Assembly (NCBI GenBank): GCA_009760855.2
Contig: WPIO01000002.1
Span: forward strand, 852,501 to 916,500
DNA: 64,000 nt
Direction: 5' to 3'
Source: Cristatella mucedo
Lineage: Eukaryota > Bryozoa > Phylactolaemata > Cristatellidae
Position 1 is the stretch's first letter. The number at the start of each line of letters is the position of its first letter. The notes below the pieces were generated by a model. That model did no database searches. It had not been told where the DNA came from and was given only the letters and a program-made list of their open reading frames with translations. Positions 20,925 through 34,689 of the stretch are shown here, piece after piece. The position numbers and the translations under genes were made by a program.

Positions 20925-23326
20925 GTGCGTACCCACGATGGCTGCATGTTCCTTTGGCATGCAGGCATTAGGCGTTCTGTCATCCCATTATTTTGCTGCA
21001 TTTGTAGCTCGTGCTTTCATTTCTTGTCACTTTGTCACAATATGTGCAGTCAGCTGCAGTCATACACAGCACACACCTCATTGTCAAAAGATATTTTAAT
21101 GTATTGATTTTCCACTGGCTGCAAGTGCATGCCAGTTAGACCTTGCTATTGCTGCTGGTATTTTTGTAATGGTGGCATTGCAAGAACTGGAAATGAAACC
21201 AAAACATTTGGCCAGGAGATCAATCCTCATCGAGAGCATGTGTGAGCTAATATTGCATGTCATTAGCATCATGCTTGCTGTTGCTATCGCATGTGGTGTT
21301 GCTTTAGCTTTATTCTAATGCTTTTTTATTCAAATATGCAGCTGTGCATATGCAATTTTGCATTTGCAATATTCAGGTTCTGCTATGCTGTCTTAGGTTG
21401 CCACCAAGCAGGACATTGGTTTATCGTGGCTTCTATCGAGCTAGGGCATGACCATGATATGAAACATAGTGTTGCATGAAGCAAATAATCTCTAAATCAA
21501 TATTTATTATAATATTTGTCGTGTTTGAACTGCACTATATCTCATTTTCCTGGGTATCTTAATCTTGACCAGTCCATGCATTTCGGTTTTGGGTACCTAC
21601 TTATGACGATTGTAATCATGTTTGGTGTAGATCCTAGATATTAGGGCTCCATAATTGTACTGTCCTCAATTCATTCCGGAAAACTTTAACTACCGAACTA
21701 CTGGCTAATACTTTCTTTGTAATGCGCCGTGGACTTGGTTGTTTTTGTAACATGCTGTATTCACAAAGTGAACGTAAGCTACTCGATCTTTTAGATATCC
21801 AGTTACCTCTGTCCTGCCAGTGGAATTTATTTTTGCTGCTAGTAGGTTATTGTGGTTCAGGCACCAGTCCCAGCGGTATCCGTAATTTTTCTTACTCCCT
21901 CTCAGTTCCATGTTCTGGGAATCCCACTCTTCTCGATGTAAGAGATTTCGATTTCCATTTTGGTTGGCCATCTGATCCATGTGTTGGTTAACACATGGTT
22001 TCATCGTCTTGAGTCTTTCTGCCTCCAGGCTAACAATCAAGCCCTACACGTATCAAATTTCATCCCCTTGATCAAATTGTTCCTGCAATTTTATCCTCTC
22101 AATCCCCATTATCATTCCTTTTTGCACATGTGATCATATGCAGATTAAATTCTCCTGGAATTTGTTTCTATTTTTTCATCAAAATTTCCATATTAGTCAA
22201 GCAACCTGAAGTTTCTTGACATTGATGCCACCTGAAGCAGACTTGCTTCTGCAGTCTTTTTACTTGATCCATCTACCAAACTTCCCTCCTCAATTCTATG
22301 ATACAACACGAGCCTTACCAATGCCTTGACGAGTTTGTCTGCAAATCTGAAAAAAACGAAAGGTCTGTCTTTGCCGAGACTGCTTTGGTTTACGGCTGAC
22401 ATAAAGAAAGCAAGGAATACTAACGTAGACTTGAAGATCCTGCCTTAATGTCAAGGTGACCTGTCTGCCACTTGCTATATGAGGATTACTCTGTGTAGAA
22501 CAAGTTTTGCTCTTGGGTATTAAGTATTAATTTGCAAAATCGTATGCCTAAAAGTACTGGCCAGTATTCCCTAAAAATGTGCCTTTGTTACCAAGATCGA
22601 GATGCGAAATTTACACATTTTGAAGAAAAAACAGATGAGTTCGAAGTGCTTAATCATTCGGATCACGTTTAATCTGAAAAATAGAATGAGCACATATTTA
22701 AACTGACGTAATGCAAAAAGGACCACCGGGTATTTAGAACTGTGTAGTTTTTTGCAATTTATATCTATACTGTAAATGAGTTTCATGAACCAGCCCCCCC
22801 CCCCCGATATAGTCTACCTCCGTGTTCTCATTATGTTGTCCTTGGCAGCAGCATTTAAAGTCCATTAAATCCTCGTGGAAGCGTTTGCCTTTCTACCCCG
22901 AATCAGCTTATGCTGTCCTTGAATTTGTCAAAATGAGCATCAGTGATTAGTCCATTGTACTGTAGTTCTTAAGTATAATCGCAACCCACACTCTAAAATA
23001 ACTTATTTTCATATTTTCTGCAACATATTTTTCTTCTTGTGGCTGCTCGGGATGTTCCAAGCACCTGCAACAAAGCTGCTTATGCTTCATTAGTGAGCTC
23101 CGTGGAAAACTCGTTGCACTTAGCGATCCTCTTTATATTGGCCCCTCGAAGACACCGGCTTTGACCTGTGCTTCAGCTCAGGGAAAATGTTTAGAAGGTG
23201 CTCAAACACCGTGGACTATTTAACAAGTTGTTCCATATAGACGAATTGAATGTCAAGTGGTGGCATCAGCACCTCGTGGAAGTCCGCTTATGGCTCCCAC
23301 TTGACATTCTTGCTTCCCAGAGAGAG

Positions 23327-23328
<2 letters not shown>
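20925..23328. other. No gene recognised downstream of GST exon 4
   Basis: AT-rich sequence was searched by eye for the missing last GST exon, without success. A C run lies at 22795-22806. No repeat family was identified. Confidence 0.45.

Positions 23329-23412
<84 letters not shown>
23329..23412. repeat. (AG)n microsatellite
   Basis: About 42 nearly perfect AG units. They create false Arg-Glu and Ser-Leu frames on both strands. Confidence 0.95.
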
Positions 23413-23414
<2 letters not shown>

Positions 23415-24034
23415 CGTTCTGCTGTGGCATGTCCAGTGGTAGTTAGCACGGTGCTTCGTGCTGCCCCAAATGCCAAGATATCAGGAAAACTTGGTAAAAC
23501 AGCCTTGGAGACTCATGAGGAATGCCACCGTTTTAAGTCTCCAATGACCTCCCAGCATAACTCATCATAGCTCAAAGCACCCAGCAAGTCTCGATGCTGT
23601 TGCAATCCTCTTAGAGATGGGCCAAACGAGCCAGGTGAACAGTTAGATACTGACAACATGCTTCCATGAAGTAGTTTGTCACCTCTATCCTGATCAATCG
23701 GCCGAAGACATGGCGAAATGTGACTGCTGGATGCTCGCAGTGTTTTGATGCAATCTCAGGAAAATGTTTGTATGTGTTCACTTAGGCAGCTGGAACTTAA
23801 CTGAACTGGAGAGGTTAAGGGTCCTATTTTTATACTATTTATACTACTGGAAAGTATCGACAAGGAAGCCATAAATAGTTGTGTTCGATTAATGCACATG
23901 GCAACTGATCAGTATCGTGCCACAACAACTTCGTCTAGTGATAGATACACAATATTGTTATACCCATCAAATAATTAACCAATGTACGTGCATATGTGAA
24001 TATAAGTTTGAGGTTTTTAACAAGATATTTCCTA

Positions 24035-24378
24035 TCTTACTCACCCGGCCGTTTACTTTTTTTTGTTCTTGAGGCCCCATTCTTTTCATGATCTATTCAC
24101 TCCCTCTGGCCGATTTTATCGCTCACTGCGATTTTGGCTTTCATTTCTACGCCGATGTCACACAGGTCTACATCTTATTTGACCCTTTTAAGTCTTACCT
24201 GCATCTGACTGACTTAATTGCCATGCAACTCAGAGTGACCTTGTTTGTTTATCAAGCATGATATTGCTCACCATTCAATTGCATTTCCCTTTGCAGCAAA
24301 CGTAAAGTGCCTAGAAAGAGATTGAGTTCTCTGGGGGCGCTTTATCAAGTGCATTGTTATTATTATTATTATTAACAC
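24035..24378 (+). mobile_element. LINE family A, internally deleted copy
   Basis: A piece of reverse transcriptase with the catalytic box altered to FYADV (about 24148-24162) is followed directly by the 3' UTR (TTGTTTATCAAGCATGATAT) and the tail with (ATT)n. Most of the thumb and carboxy domain is missing. Confidence 0.75.
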
Positions 24379-24379
24379 T

Positions 24380-25190
24380 TTTTTATATTATTCACCATCA
24401 TCAGAAGAGTGGGTGGTACAACTCCTAACCGATTGGCAAGTAGTTCGGATAGGTCTGCTGGAGCGAGAGAATGAATGAACCTAAAAGTGAGTGACAACAC
24501 CTTAAAGTCGATGCACTGCTTGACAGATAGCCAATGCAGATTGGTGAGAAGTTGCATAATGTGGCAGCTGTGAAGCTCATGACAGACATGCCAGGCTGCT
24601 GAGTTTTGCAGAAGCTCGAAGCACCCCATTGCTCTGACTGCAAGTCTTGCGAGTTGTGAGATACAAAAGTTGAGAAGGAATGTCATAATGTATGGACCAG
24701 ATTGGACGTGTTAGCCATGTCTGTGACCTTATTTTTTGCAATGTTTTAGCTAAAAGTAGGCAGACTTTACTCTGGAGCTGATGCGGTCGGCAAGTGGAAG
24801 GTTATTTTTAAACAGGACGACCAGATGTCATGCTGAGCCTACAGGAGATATGCTAGCCGAGTCCATTTCATGGGATGGATTTTTCCATTTCTGAACCATA
24901 CTAGGTTTGCTCATAACTATGAAGTTGTATTTAGCCTCATCCAATTTTAGAAAGTGTTGCCATCCACGTGTGAATGTCAGCAATAAGTGCAACAAGGGAG
25001 TTGAGTGTTTGACATGCATGATAGCACGAAGGAATCCAAGCACAGGTACAGCTGTGTCATCTGCATAGAAAGTAAAGCCTAGATTGTGTTTAGCTATTGC
25101 ATAGACAATAGGGAGGTTATAAACTGTGAAAAGAAGCAGACCAATCACGTAACCCTGAGGAACCAGTACTTTAGATGCTCCTCAAATGAC
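24380..25190 (-). mobile_element. LINE family A, inverted truncated copy
   Basis: Minus-strand frames at 25148-24828 and 24686-24372 hold LLLFTVYNLPIVYAIAKHNL, FYADD (about 25052-25066), then the ALRLLQ-type end and SFIHSLQQ-like block. The copy is frameshifted and lacks the usual tail. It abuts the plus-strand copy tail to tail. Confidence 0.8.
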
Positions 25191-26720
25191 TGCTGCATGC
25201 AACAGCTTTGCATCGATGAGACAGTCAACACTCATCATAGTGTTTGATAAGCCTAAATACTCTAAACGCACATTCGGCCATGGCGGCTGACAGTGGCAGT
25301 GTCCAAATAATGGAGCATCAGCTTGTACAGTAGGTATTAGCTTGCTTCTGCTAGATCGGACTTTGCCAGCAGGAGTGCAAGATCAGGAAACACCCCTACG
25401 TTGTCTGAGGAATATGCAGCCACATGGGCCATCATTTGAGCCAACGATTTCCCGTGTGCCAGTGAGCATGATCCAGTGTCACACTAAAGGCAGCAGCGCA
25501 CAAAGGCAGCAGGACTCCAAAGTCATAATCCCCCTAACTGGAATTTAAGGATCACCTTTTTTCAGGACTCAGACACCCGCACAGCAGGAGGGCACTATGT
25601 TGCTTGCTGTCAATAAATGTACTGAGCTCAACAGATCCTTCCTGTGCCTGCAATCGCTAGCGATAAACCCGACTCTGAAGACAGACCGGTGCAGGATAAC
25701 AAGATACGGCTGCTTTCATTGTAGCCATAGGAACACAAGTGCACAGTTTGAGATTTTAGCTACTGAAGCTGCAATCCCGAACTTGCCCATGGCCTTACTT
25801 TTATTACCTCTCCCGTCCACACTTTTGAACTCGGACATGGCTGTTATTTTCTTGAAACCAACTGTTGGTGAAGATTCTAGGTTCACCCATTAAGTTTATT
25901 CGTTTGAAACCTGATAGTATTACCTGATAGTATAAAGCTGATAGTATTCTTTAGCTTGTCTGCCAGTCTAGCATCCTGGTTAACGTAGTTTATTAATCAG
26001 CCTACTTGCGAAAGTGTGTCGTTGGACCATGCGGTCACTTGTAGCTCTAGATTGTTTTAGCAACTGAGTGGGTCTTGCTATCAGGTAAACCTCATCACTC
26101 ATTTCGATTTCACTAATGGGTCCCGGCGAATCTTCTTCACAAGATCAGCATCCCGGATTGCACCAGGCGCCCTAGTTAAAACTAACTGAGGAGAAGGGCT
26201 GCCATAGTGGCTATCGCTGAGATGTGCTCTTTTGCAGACTAGGGTGAGATAGCTGCCCTTCCTGTTCTCTCTTGTCTTCACTACTGGTTGCTAACTGGAA
26301 TGCAGCTTTTAAGAAAGCTGTCACAGCCCTCGAAATGCTGCTGCACACATCCAAATACTGAAGTATAGGCTTTTTTCATCGAGTTCACGCAATGCTCACT
26401 CTTAGGTATCTTGCTGTAGAAGAGATCGTTGCTAAGGAACTGGGCAATTTTTGAAGGAAAGCACTGGTTGTTAGGGGTTTTGCCCTTATTTGTGGTCAGC
26501 TGTACATTATGCTTGCGCAATAAGGGCAAATGCAGCAGGTTCTGCACTTCATTGGGCTTATGTGCCTGCATAGACCGCATCATCAGACGCTAGGCTATTT
26601 CTTCTGATTTAGTTGACTAAATCCTGTGGAAGTATTGAGCTGCCCTTTCCATTTTGGCATGCGGTTGCTAGCACAGGTATAAGGACTTGTTTTGGTTGCT
26701 CAGGTAAGTGGCAGTGTTGT
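25191..26720. other. No gene recognised
   Basis: Frames at 25342-25548, 25597-25893 and 26281-26583 (minus) show no domain or splice context. Confidence 0.5.
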
Positions 26721-26726
26721 AATAAT

Positions 26727-26802
26727 GATATAATAATAATGCATTTGATAAAGCACCCTCGGAGAACTCAATCTCTCTCGGAACTTTACAATTGCTGCAA
26801 AA
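26727..26802 (-). repeat. LINE family A tail
   Basis: ATAATAATGCATTTGATAAA followed by GCACCCTCGGAGAACTCAAT and TTTACAATTGCTGCA, in minus orientation. Confidence 0.78.
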
Positions 26803-29515
26803 TGAAAAATGAATGCTAATGAAAAATGAAGCTAATGAAGCACGTATCTATTTCCAACTTCAGGTTAGTGTGTCTGTGCTTGAAAATTAGGGCATGCCAC
26901 CTGCTGGGAGAATGCAGCGTACGAGAAGAGATCGATGCCAAAAGTCTTAGGGCATTGGCTGCATTGCAAGACCATTTGCTTAGTTTGTGAAAGGCAGGTG
27001 TACACCACTCAAATGTTAAAACGTGTGCTATAGTGGATGCAGCATTGATTTTGGGTGGAAATATGTCTTGAATGACCAAACTGTCAGATATAGATTTGCA
27101 GGGCAGCGCACCTTGCTTTTCTGTATCTAAAAGCTAGTCGGTGACGAGTACTTTTGCAGATTCCTCACTGCAGAGCCTGGGGTGTGGCTTCCCGTGTGCC
27201 GATAACGTGTGAGCACGCATGGCTGCTCAGCCAAGTAGCCACTTTTTTTCCACTGTCCACTGTCTACTGCCTACCGCCACCTGGGCACCATCGTCCACTC
27301 GGATTACTAGACTCTCCCGAAGCCGGTACGGAGAAGCACGTGTCATGCTTTTTATGGCAGTCATAACCTCCACCTTAGTGTCATGCCAGCCTTTTTTGTG
27401 GCCACACAGTTATTTGAGTGTCTGCTTACACTTCACTTTACAGATTTAACTAACTTTAGCAAGCATCTCCTAGTCCAATCATGAATTTTGGCTGTAATCA
27501 TATTCATGCTCGATCACACCGTGATACTGCATCTTGACTGGCCGCTGTTCGGCTAGCTAAGCCGCCCAACTTGCAGCAACTGATGTTGACGAAGGGAGGC
27601 GAGATGGCAGATTAAGACCGACATCAAGGATCGGCCTGATATCAGGCTACGGTCGGGAGAGTAGGCTCGACGACTTTCGACTTTTGCTCTTTCAACCTGT
27701 TTGGGCTGGTCAATGAGAACCTGAGCCTGTAGAACCTGCACTGCTAGCTGAGGTATTCCTTATCAGTAAGATTTTATTTTAATGAGCAAGGCCCCGATAC
27801 AAGGTTTGCAACATTTTTCTTAGTGACTGGTCTGTCGTACGTACGTATGTTCATAGCAAAAATCGGGTGGTGGCTGGGGGTGGGGAAGGGTTTGCTGTTG
27901 CACTGCTGACTATTCAACTGCAATCATTATACGTGTACATGATTGCTGTATCCTGCGTGTCGAAGCGGCAGCTTACTCATTTGGTTGGCTGTTATGTAGC
28001 GGCTGAACCAGTGAAGGAATTATGTACTATTAATACTTGTACCTGCCTCTGGGCTTGGTCATTTTAACCAGTGGCATATCGTGTAGTCCCCAATCTGCTT
28101 GTTTGGAGTTGTCAACTTATGTAGTTTGTGCTTGTGGCTATGAGCTACTCAGCCACTTGGGTCATTGTTTAGCTTTTGACATTTGCAATGTCGTTTGTCG
28201 CATCCCAAAGCTTGAAAGGTGTATCCATGCTAAGTGTATGACAGCACTGTTGTAATGTGGCCTTGTGTAATGGAAAATATTCTGGGTGGTCAGGCAGCTC
28301 CAACTACAGAAGGATCTTTAAAGCAATTTAAGTAGCGAATGATTGTGAGAAACCGTCGTCAAATTTATAGCCGGCAGTGAACGCTGCACTCATTATATCT
28401 AAGGAATACAGTTCAAACCGATATGAAAAACAAAAGCGCCGGAACTTGCTTAGTGCATAAGTATCACTGCCTCGAGTACATTTGAAACTGAAACTGCCGA
28501 GGACAGTGAAGATATCCTATGGGATGAGGTTCAGCAACCCCAAGTTGCATAGCTAGTATTATTGAAATGTTCTTAAGCACTGTCTATAAGTAGGTTTGAA
28601 CTTTAGTGGACCAATCTTATCTGAGAAATGCATTACAAAGCAAAAAGATGTAGCTAGTTTAACACATGCATATTGAGGTATTATGGCAAGTGAGTGGAAA
28701 TACTGGTTACATAACACGTAGTATCTGGGGCAGTTGGGAAACATATGGGAAACATATTCAAGACATGCACCGAGCTCAGGGTGTCCATTGATTGCCACCT
28801 CAGGCTCGGAATGTAGGGTGCAGTGCAAGCATAAGGATCTGCAGCCAGCAAGCAGTAGTGCCGTATTGGCAGCTTAAGGCTGGGCAAATGCAGCCATCGT
28901 CCATGCATATTCTGTAATCTGTGATCATCGATAATGTCATCCCTAACATTCTACATTTTGGGGACAGATGTACACAACCGGCTGGCATGCGTTGCTATGA
29001 TGTGGAACATGTAGGATCGGTGCAACATAAGCATTTGAATAGATGAGCATGTGCAGTGCATTCGTGACTCACAGATGTCACAGTCTGCAACATCAGCATT
29101 AGGATAAATAATGAGCTTTCAATCATATAATGCTGACTTGCTGGGGCTGCCACATCACAAAAAATAAGACTACGCAGCTAATATGCATGTACTCGTCGAA
29201 ATGGTCGTGGATGGGGTTGAAATTAGGATATTAGTTTGCAGCCAGAATGCTCTACTAAAACATTTTGAATATAGGGTTTAAAATTGTAAGGAGGCTCAGC
29301 AAACATCCTTACAGCTCTAAGGTGCAGTATAAGCTGGATTGGGCATCAGCACAAGCCTCTGCAGCCTACGTGAATTGCTAATAGAAAATAATAAGGTTAT
29401 ACTTGGTATAACTATGGGACTGGTCTACTACCTACACGAACAGGAGAGCTGTAAAATCAGCCCAAAAGGCTGCATCACGTACAGTTTCAAAATCCGGCTC
29501 GTTGATGTTGGCAAT
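26803..29515. other. No gene recognised
   Basis: No exon or repeat family could be supported. A 72-codon frame at 28037-28255 was examined as a possible GST end and rejected. Confidence 0.45.
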
Positions 29516-29517
29516 GG

Positions 29518-31112
29518 CTAGACCAAGAGAACTTGAGCAACTTCTGCCTAGTCTGTCTTCTATTGTTCCCATCAAAGACACTGGAAGAGTCGTGGCAGAC
29601 CAGCTGAACTCACATATCTAAACTTCAAGCCTTGCTAGTAAGTTCCAGTCTGGTTTTAGAGCTAATTACTCCACAGAGTCAGCATTGCTTCGGGTGTATA
29701 ACGACCTACTTAGGAATGCAAACTTAGGTAGAGTATCTCTGCTTTGTTTTGCTTGATCTTTCGGAAGCTTTTGATGCTATCGATCACCAAGCCCTTCTTG
29801 AGCACCTCTCATCTCGCCTGAGCATCACTGGCACTGCATTGCAATGGTTCAGGTCTTATCTCAGTGGGAGACTCCAAAGTATTGATGTGAATGGACAAAA
29901 ATCATCCGAGGTACATCTGAAATATTGAGTACCTCAGGGATCTGTGCTGGGTCCTGTTCTTTTCACGGTTTATACTCTCCCTCTTGCCGAAGTGATTGCC
30001 AAGCATACTCTAGGCTTTCACTTCTATGCGGATGACACTCAGTTATACCTTTGCTTGGATCCCTCCCAGCCTTCCAGCACGTCGAATTCTCTCAACTTCT
30101 GTACTGCATGCATTGATGACCTGCATACATGGACGGCAGCAAACTTTCTTAAATTGAATGGTGATAAAACTAGCTTACTAGTTATGTGTAAACCAAGTGT
30201 GATTCAGAAATTGGAAAGGCTAATGCTCAAAATCAGCTCTGCCAGCATCTCCTGTTGAATCTGCACGAAACCTAGTTGTCATGTTCCAAAATGGCCTTTC
30301 GTTAGACGACCACATCAGCTCCACAGTCAAGGCTGCCCACTTTCAGGTATATAACATTGCTAAAATTCATGCTTGTTTAGACAGGGATGCCACATCTAAA
30401 CTGGTCCATGCATTTGTGACATCCCGTCTTGACTTCTGTAACTCACTGCTTGCTGGTCTACCTGCCTGTGCACTCAGGCGCTTACAGCTGGTGCAAAACT
30501 CTGCAGCTATGCTTGTCTGTCGTGAGCAACCCAGCTGCCACATCACACCACTTCTCACCGACCTGCACTGGCTCCCAGTCAAGCAACACATCGACTTCAA
30601 GGTTTTGTCACTCACTTTTAGTTCCTTTCATTCTTTGGCTCCAGCCTATCTTTAAGATCTACTCCATCACCACGCATCATCATACCACCTGCTTTTCGGA
30701 ATTTAACTGTTTACCGGTACCTCATACAAATCTCGTCTTTTGGAGATCGTGCCTTTAGTCCGTATGCTTCCAAAGCCTGGAACTCACTCCCGACTTACAT
30801 CACGACGTCTCCCAACTTGACCACTTTTAAAAATAAACTAAAAATGCATCTATTTAGTACAGCATTTAGTGGGTCCCTGTGATTCGTCCTTTATGTGCTT
30901 ATATTTGCTGATACTGTGCATGCTGCGACTAACCAAACTTGCATGGTTACCCTTTGCATGTCACCCCTAACCACGTTATTCCCTATTGCTTATTGAGCAT
31001 GCTACCACTAACCATTCGATCGTGCTTCCTTTGCAGCAAACGTCAAGTGCCTAGAAACTGATTGAGTTTTCTGAGGGTGCTATATAAAATGCATTTTTAT
31101 TATTATGGCTAA
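29518..31112 (+). mobile_element. LINE family A, longest copy (1.6 kb)
   Basis: The copy covers most of the reverse transcriptase and the 3' end of a CR1/L2-type LINE. In order: a LSNFRPVS-like entry block, QSGFRANYSTESALLRV, a LDLS.AFDAIDH box, an AQGSVLGPVLFTVYTLPL-type block, FYADDTQLYL (catalytic box at 30022-30036), NFLKLNGDKT, then CNSLLAGLPA, SAAMLVCREQ and HWLPVKQHIDFKVLSLTF. The 3' UTR and tail follow, ending GCATTTTTATTATTATGG. A stop near 29926 and several frameshifts (between 30258 and 30281, and after 30655) show that it is dead. Confidence 0.92.
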
Positions 31113-34100
31113 TGCAGCACGGGGCTATGTAGCTAACCTATACTATGTCAGTCTATTACAGTGCTATCGATTTACTTATGGTGACTTAACCCTCAGTTGG
31201 CCCAAAAGTGCAGTTTAAGAAATACACTTGTTATCCCCAGAGAGCCAAATTTTTACGGTGAAAAATCTAGTCACTATTTAGCAAAAGAACAAAGGAAAAT
31301 TGTATTATGAAAACTGATTGTGATGTATACTTGTATATACCGCTGGAAATTCTCAATTAATACAGCTTCATAATTGTGATGCATACTCATTCGGTTTCTC
31401 ACGTGTGATATCTCAGGTCACGAGGTCATAAACCACTCACTGGTATCCAATAAATGAGTCGCCAGAAGTGAGAAAGAGAGAAGGGAGATTGCTGCCTTGG
31501 CTAGAGCTAGTATTACCCCCCCCCCAGCTAGGAAGCAGCTCTCTTTCGAATGCCTGGCTAAGCACAAGGCCTGTTCGATGCTTTACCGTTCAGGTAGTGT
31601 ATATAGCACTATCTGGGGTCTTGAGAAACTAAACAGTTTCGAGCAACTTTGGTGAGCCGAGAATTTGCCAGTGTAGATGTAGTTAGAGATTGCTATGGAC
31701 GTCTTTTCATTTATCTTGTGTCATTTATCTGCGGACATCGTGCATCTTTTTTTTACCAAGGAGTTAGTGGCCCTTTTTTGATCAATTTCTACACGCTTTT
31801 CATTATGGCAAGTTCTGTATTTGGTAATTTTTTAAGAGTAAAAGAGAACCAGCGACCTCATCTATGGTTGTGAACGCCTTGTATTGAGGTCTACCTCACT
31901 CTCACAGCTGACTACATACGGCTGGTCCACTAGTGTGATGTTGTAACCTCTGACGATTAGTTTCACTTGCACACGGGATTGCGGTTTTCTCATTTTGTAC
32001 GAGATGTAGCCATGTCTGGAAATGCTGCCATGTTCGGGATTTTTTACAGCATTCATAATTTCATTTCATATGGGTAATTTACTTCGGCAAACGAATTCGT
32101 GGCACTTTTACACTCCACTGCCGGTCAGCTCGGGAAGTGACCGGTTTAGGCTGGCTAAGAAACATCAATACTTTTCGTCTTCGACGGAAGATGCCCATAA
32201 ATTATGTTCGCGCTTCGATCATGGCTCCTTAGGGTCAAAGCTCGTTTTTGCTGCTCAGCAGAGTAGCAGTTGCATGGGGCAGCTGTACGTTGTCATCCTT
32301 GTGGCTGTATGCTCTGCCGCTGCAGGCATCGCTGGCAGACGCTGCTATCTACTACATTATGGAGTTCTCCAGGCTCGTGGATCCTGATTGCTGCAGCCGA
32401 TCGGCTAAAGTCAAGTTGATTTGCTCAAATTTCGAGCAGCTCCCGACTGTCGCACAGTGGCTGCAAATGCGACCGTGGACATCCTGGTGATAATGGCCAC
32501 AGCCTGCAACCGCCACTGCTGGCAGCTGTGACCTTGACTCTTAGCATGCCCCAAATTAGTTCTTTAGGTGTGTTGACGTTTACCGATTAGCAATTCACGG
32601 TAATTTGTCTGCTCATGGTTCCAATCTTTGCTTTCCTGCTCGGCCCCTTCCATTTTTATAGGGTGCCTGGTTACTTAGTTTCTTTAGTTTGCCAAATTGT
32701 TAAGATTTTTTGTTGTTGTAGTTAAACTACTTACGTTTGGTGCCGATTTATGGTACAAAACTCCTGCAATCATAGCATTTTTTTGCAAGAATTTCTTTGC
32801 TTTGCCTGAGGGAACTGCTAATTTGCCAGTGTTCTCCAGCTCTCCATGTGTTCTTTAGAAGTTTGCATGGCTTTTGAGGGAACCTATTTCCTTTAAGAGT
32901 TTTGTAATAAATGGCAAACCTCTGCCTGTGTCCCGCGAGCTTCGCTTTGCAGCCATGGTAGGAGGGCCGCAATAAGGTCTCTAACCTCGACCACCAGTTA
33001 TGCAAGACAAGTCTAGTGACGTCAGAACCACCGATTGCTTGCCACTGCTTCCATTCTCTGCGCTTTCTCTCACGTTCATGCTTGCCGTCCTTGAAACTGA
33101 TGAGTACTTGATACTGATGATACTTGAACTCACGCTTGCCGTCCTTGATACTGATGCAGCCCACTCAATTTAGCCAACTCTCTAGGAGCTAACTTGCTCT
33201 ACGTTTATGCTGCAATTTATCAAAAGTATTTCACCAGCTCGTTTAAACTCTTGTTGAATTCCTTGAACTGGCTTCTACACCTGGGCTTTGGCTTCTAGAC
33301 GTTACTCAATAAAAGACAGGTCATTATTGCTAGCCGTCTCACAATCGGTGGGCTTGTATGCTGACTTGTGTCTCAATGTAAGAATCGAAAAGGCTACCAG
33401 GCAGCAATTTCATACCGAGCTAATGAAGCTTCGGACTAGCTGATATTTGTGATATGCTGTTAGGCTGGTGACTACGCCTTGTGGTGGAATCTGGAACTAG
33501 CAGAAAATGCTATTCTTGAAAGCCCTGTATGATACCCAAACAGCCTTTGAGCTCAGCGTCGATGGATAAGGCAAAGTTTTAGCGTTGTACAACAGCAAAC
33601 GGTGCACATTTCGTCTGGGTGACATAAATGACCTAATCTTGCCAGCTAATGAATGTGACTGCAAGAGTAAGGCCGTTTACTTCCTGTCCCTTATCGCCAA
33701 TTGGATGAATAATTGAGTGGGCCGCCAAAGCATAGTTACTTTGCCAAAGAGCTGAAAAATCCGCGAAAGGAAACGATGCTTCGCTTGCTGTGAAATAAGC
33801 AACTACGACAAGACGATGTACGCAGTACAGCTTCTTTAGGGGCTTCGTCGTTAAAGTCTGCATCCGAATGCACCATCGTGATAATTTAAGTATTGTTCAG
33901 CCTCCCTCATCACTTTGCATCAGCAAATCTGGGCGACTCGTGACTGACGCTCACCAAACAAGCGAAGATCCGTAATGGACCGACACTGAATTTACTGCTC
34001 GTTACACTCGCAAGGTCACTTGTGGTTATCTGGCAAGTGCTCAGAACGCTAAACCTTACGAGCAGACTTAAGAGGAAAAGGTCTTGGAAGCTTTCACGCA

Positions 34101-34689
34101 ATTAACTCGATTCGAACTATTTACGGCATGGTTCGACTCAGCGAGCTGATTAGACGCACGTACGGCGAAAGACGGCCCAGCGTGACTCGAAATTAACCCC
34201 ATAAGTTGCTATAAATACACATCCCTTGAAGAGAACATTAGTGCTTTCTAATATACACCGTCAAACATAATTGAGAAACAAGCATCATCTTAAGTAAAGC
34301 CACAAATGAAGTGCATTGTAGTAAATATAGCATAAGTATGAGGATAAGACCCTGGTGTAAAAAAAAGTACGTTGAATGAGCTCGTAAGTAATAGGTACCC
34401 AAACAAGTTTGTATGTAGCTCCTACACGTATTATACATTCGTTTAGCGAAGGACCGGGTGTGGCTGCTACCAAGGGCGTCCTATTTTTAGCTGGAGAAAT
34501 GAGGGTAGAGCTTCCGAGAAAGCAGCAGCTTCGAAGGATGTTTTGGTCTGCGTTTAAAAATTTCCAAACGTGAACATACGAGTCCTCATGGCGTGCGGTA
34601 ACCAAGACTGACGTTCATAGGCAGAAAGCCAAAAACATCTTGTTATGCATTAAGTTTTTGCCCACATTCTTTCTGCGACCCCGTGATTA
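31113..34689. other. No gene recognised
   Basis: A C run lies at 31517-31525. A 138-codon minus frame (33164-32748) holds a short internal repeat (CTTGCCGTCCTTGA twice) and no known domain. No repeat family was identified. Confidence 0.45.

Noticed and set aside
23198-23570. Arg-Glu and Ser-Leu repeat proteins
   Set aside because: They come from the (AG)n run; the same holds for 50141-50563. Only the 50455-50538 part of the latter region is a real exon.
28037-28255. Possible last exon of the GST gene
   Set aside because: The frame has a vaguely helical end, but it lacks the (T)xAD motif and no acceptor in the right phase starts it.
32748-33164. 138-codon minus frame
   Set aside because: It contains a short internal repeat, no known domain, and no splice or promoter context.
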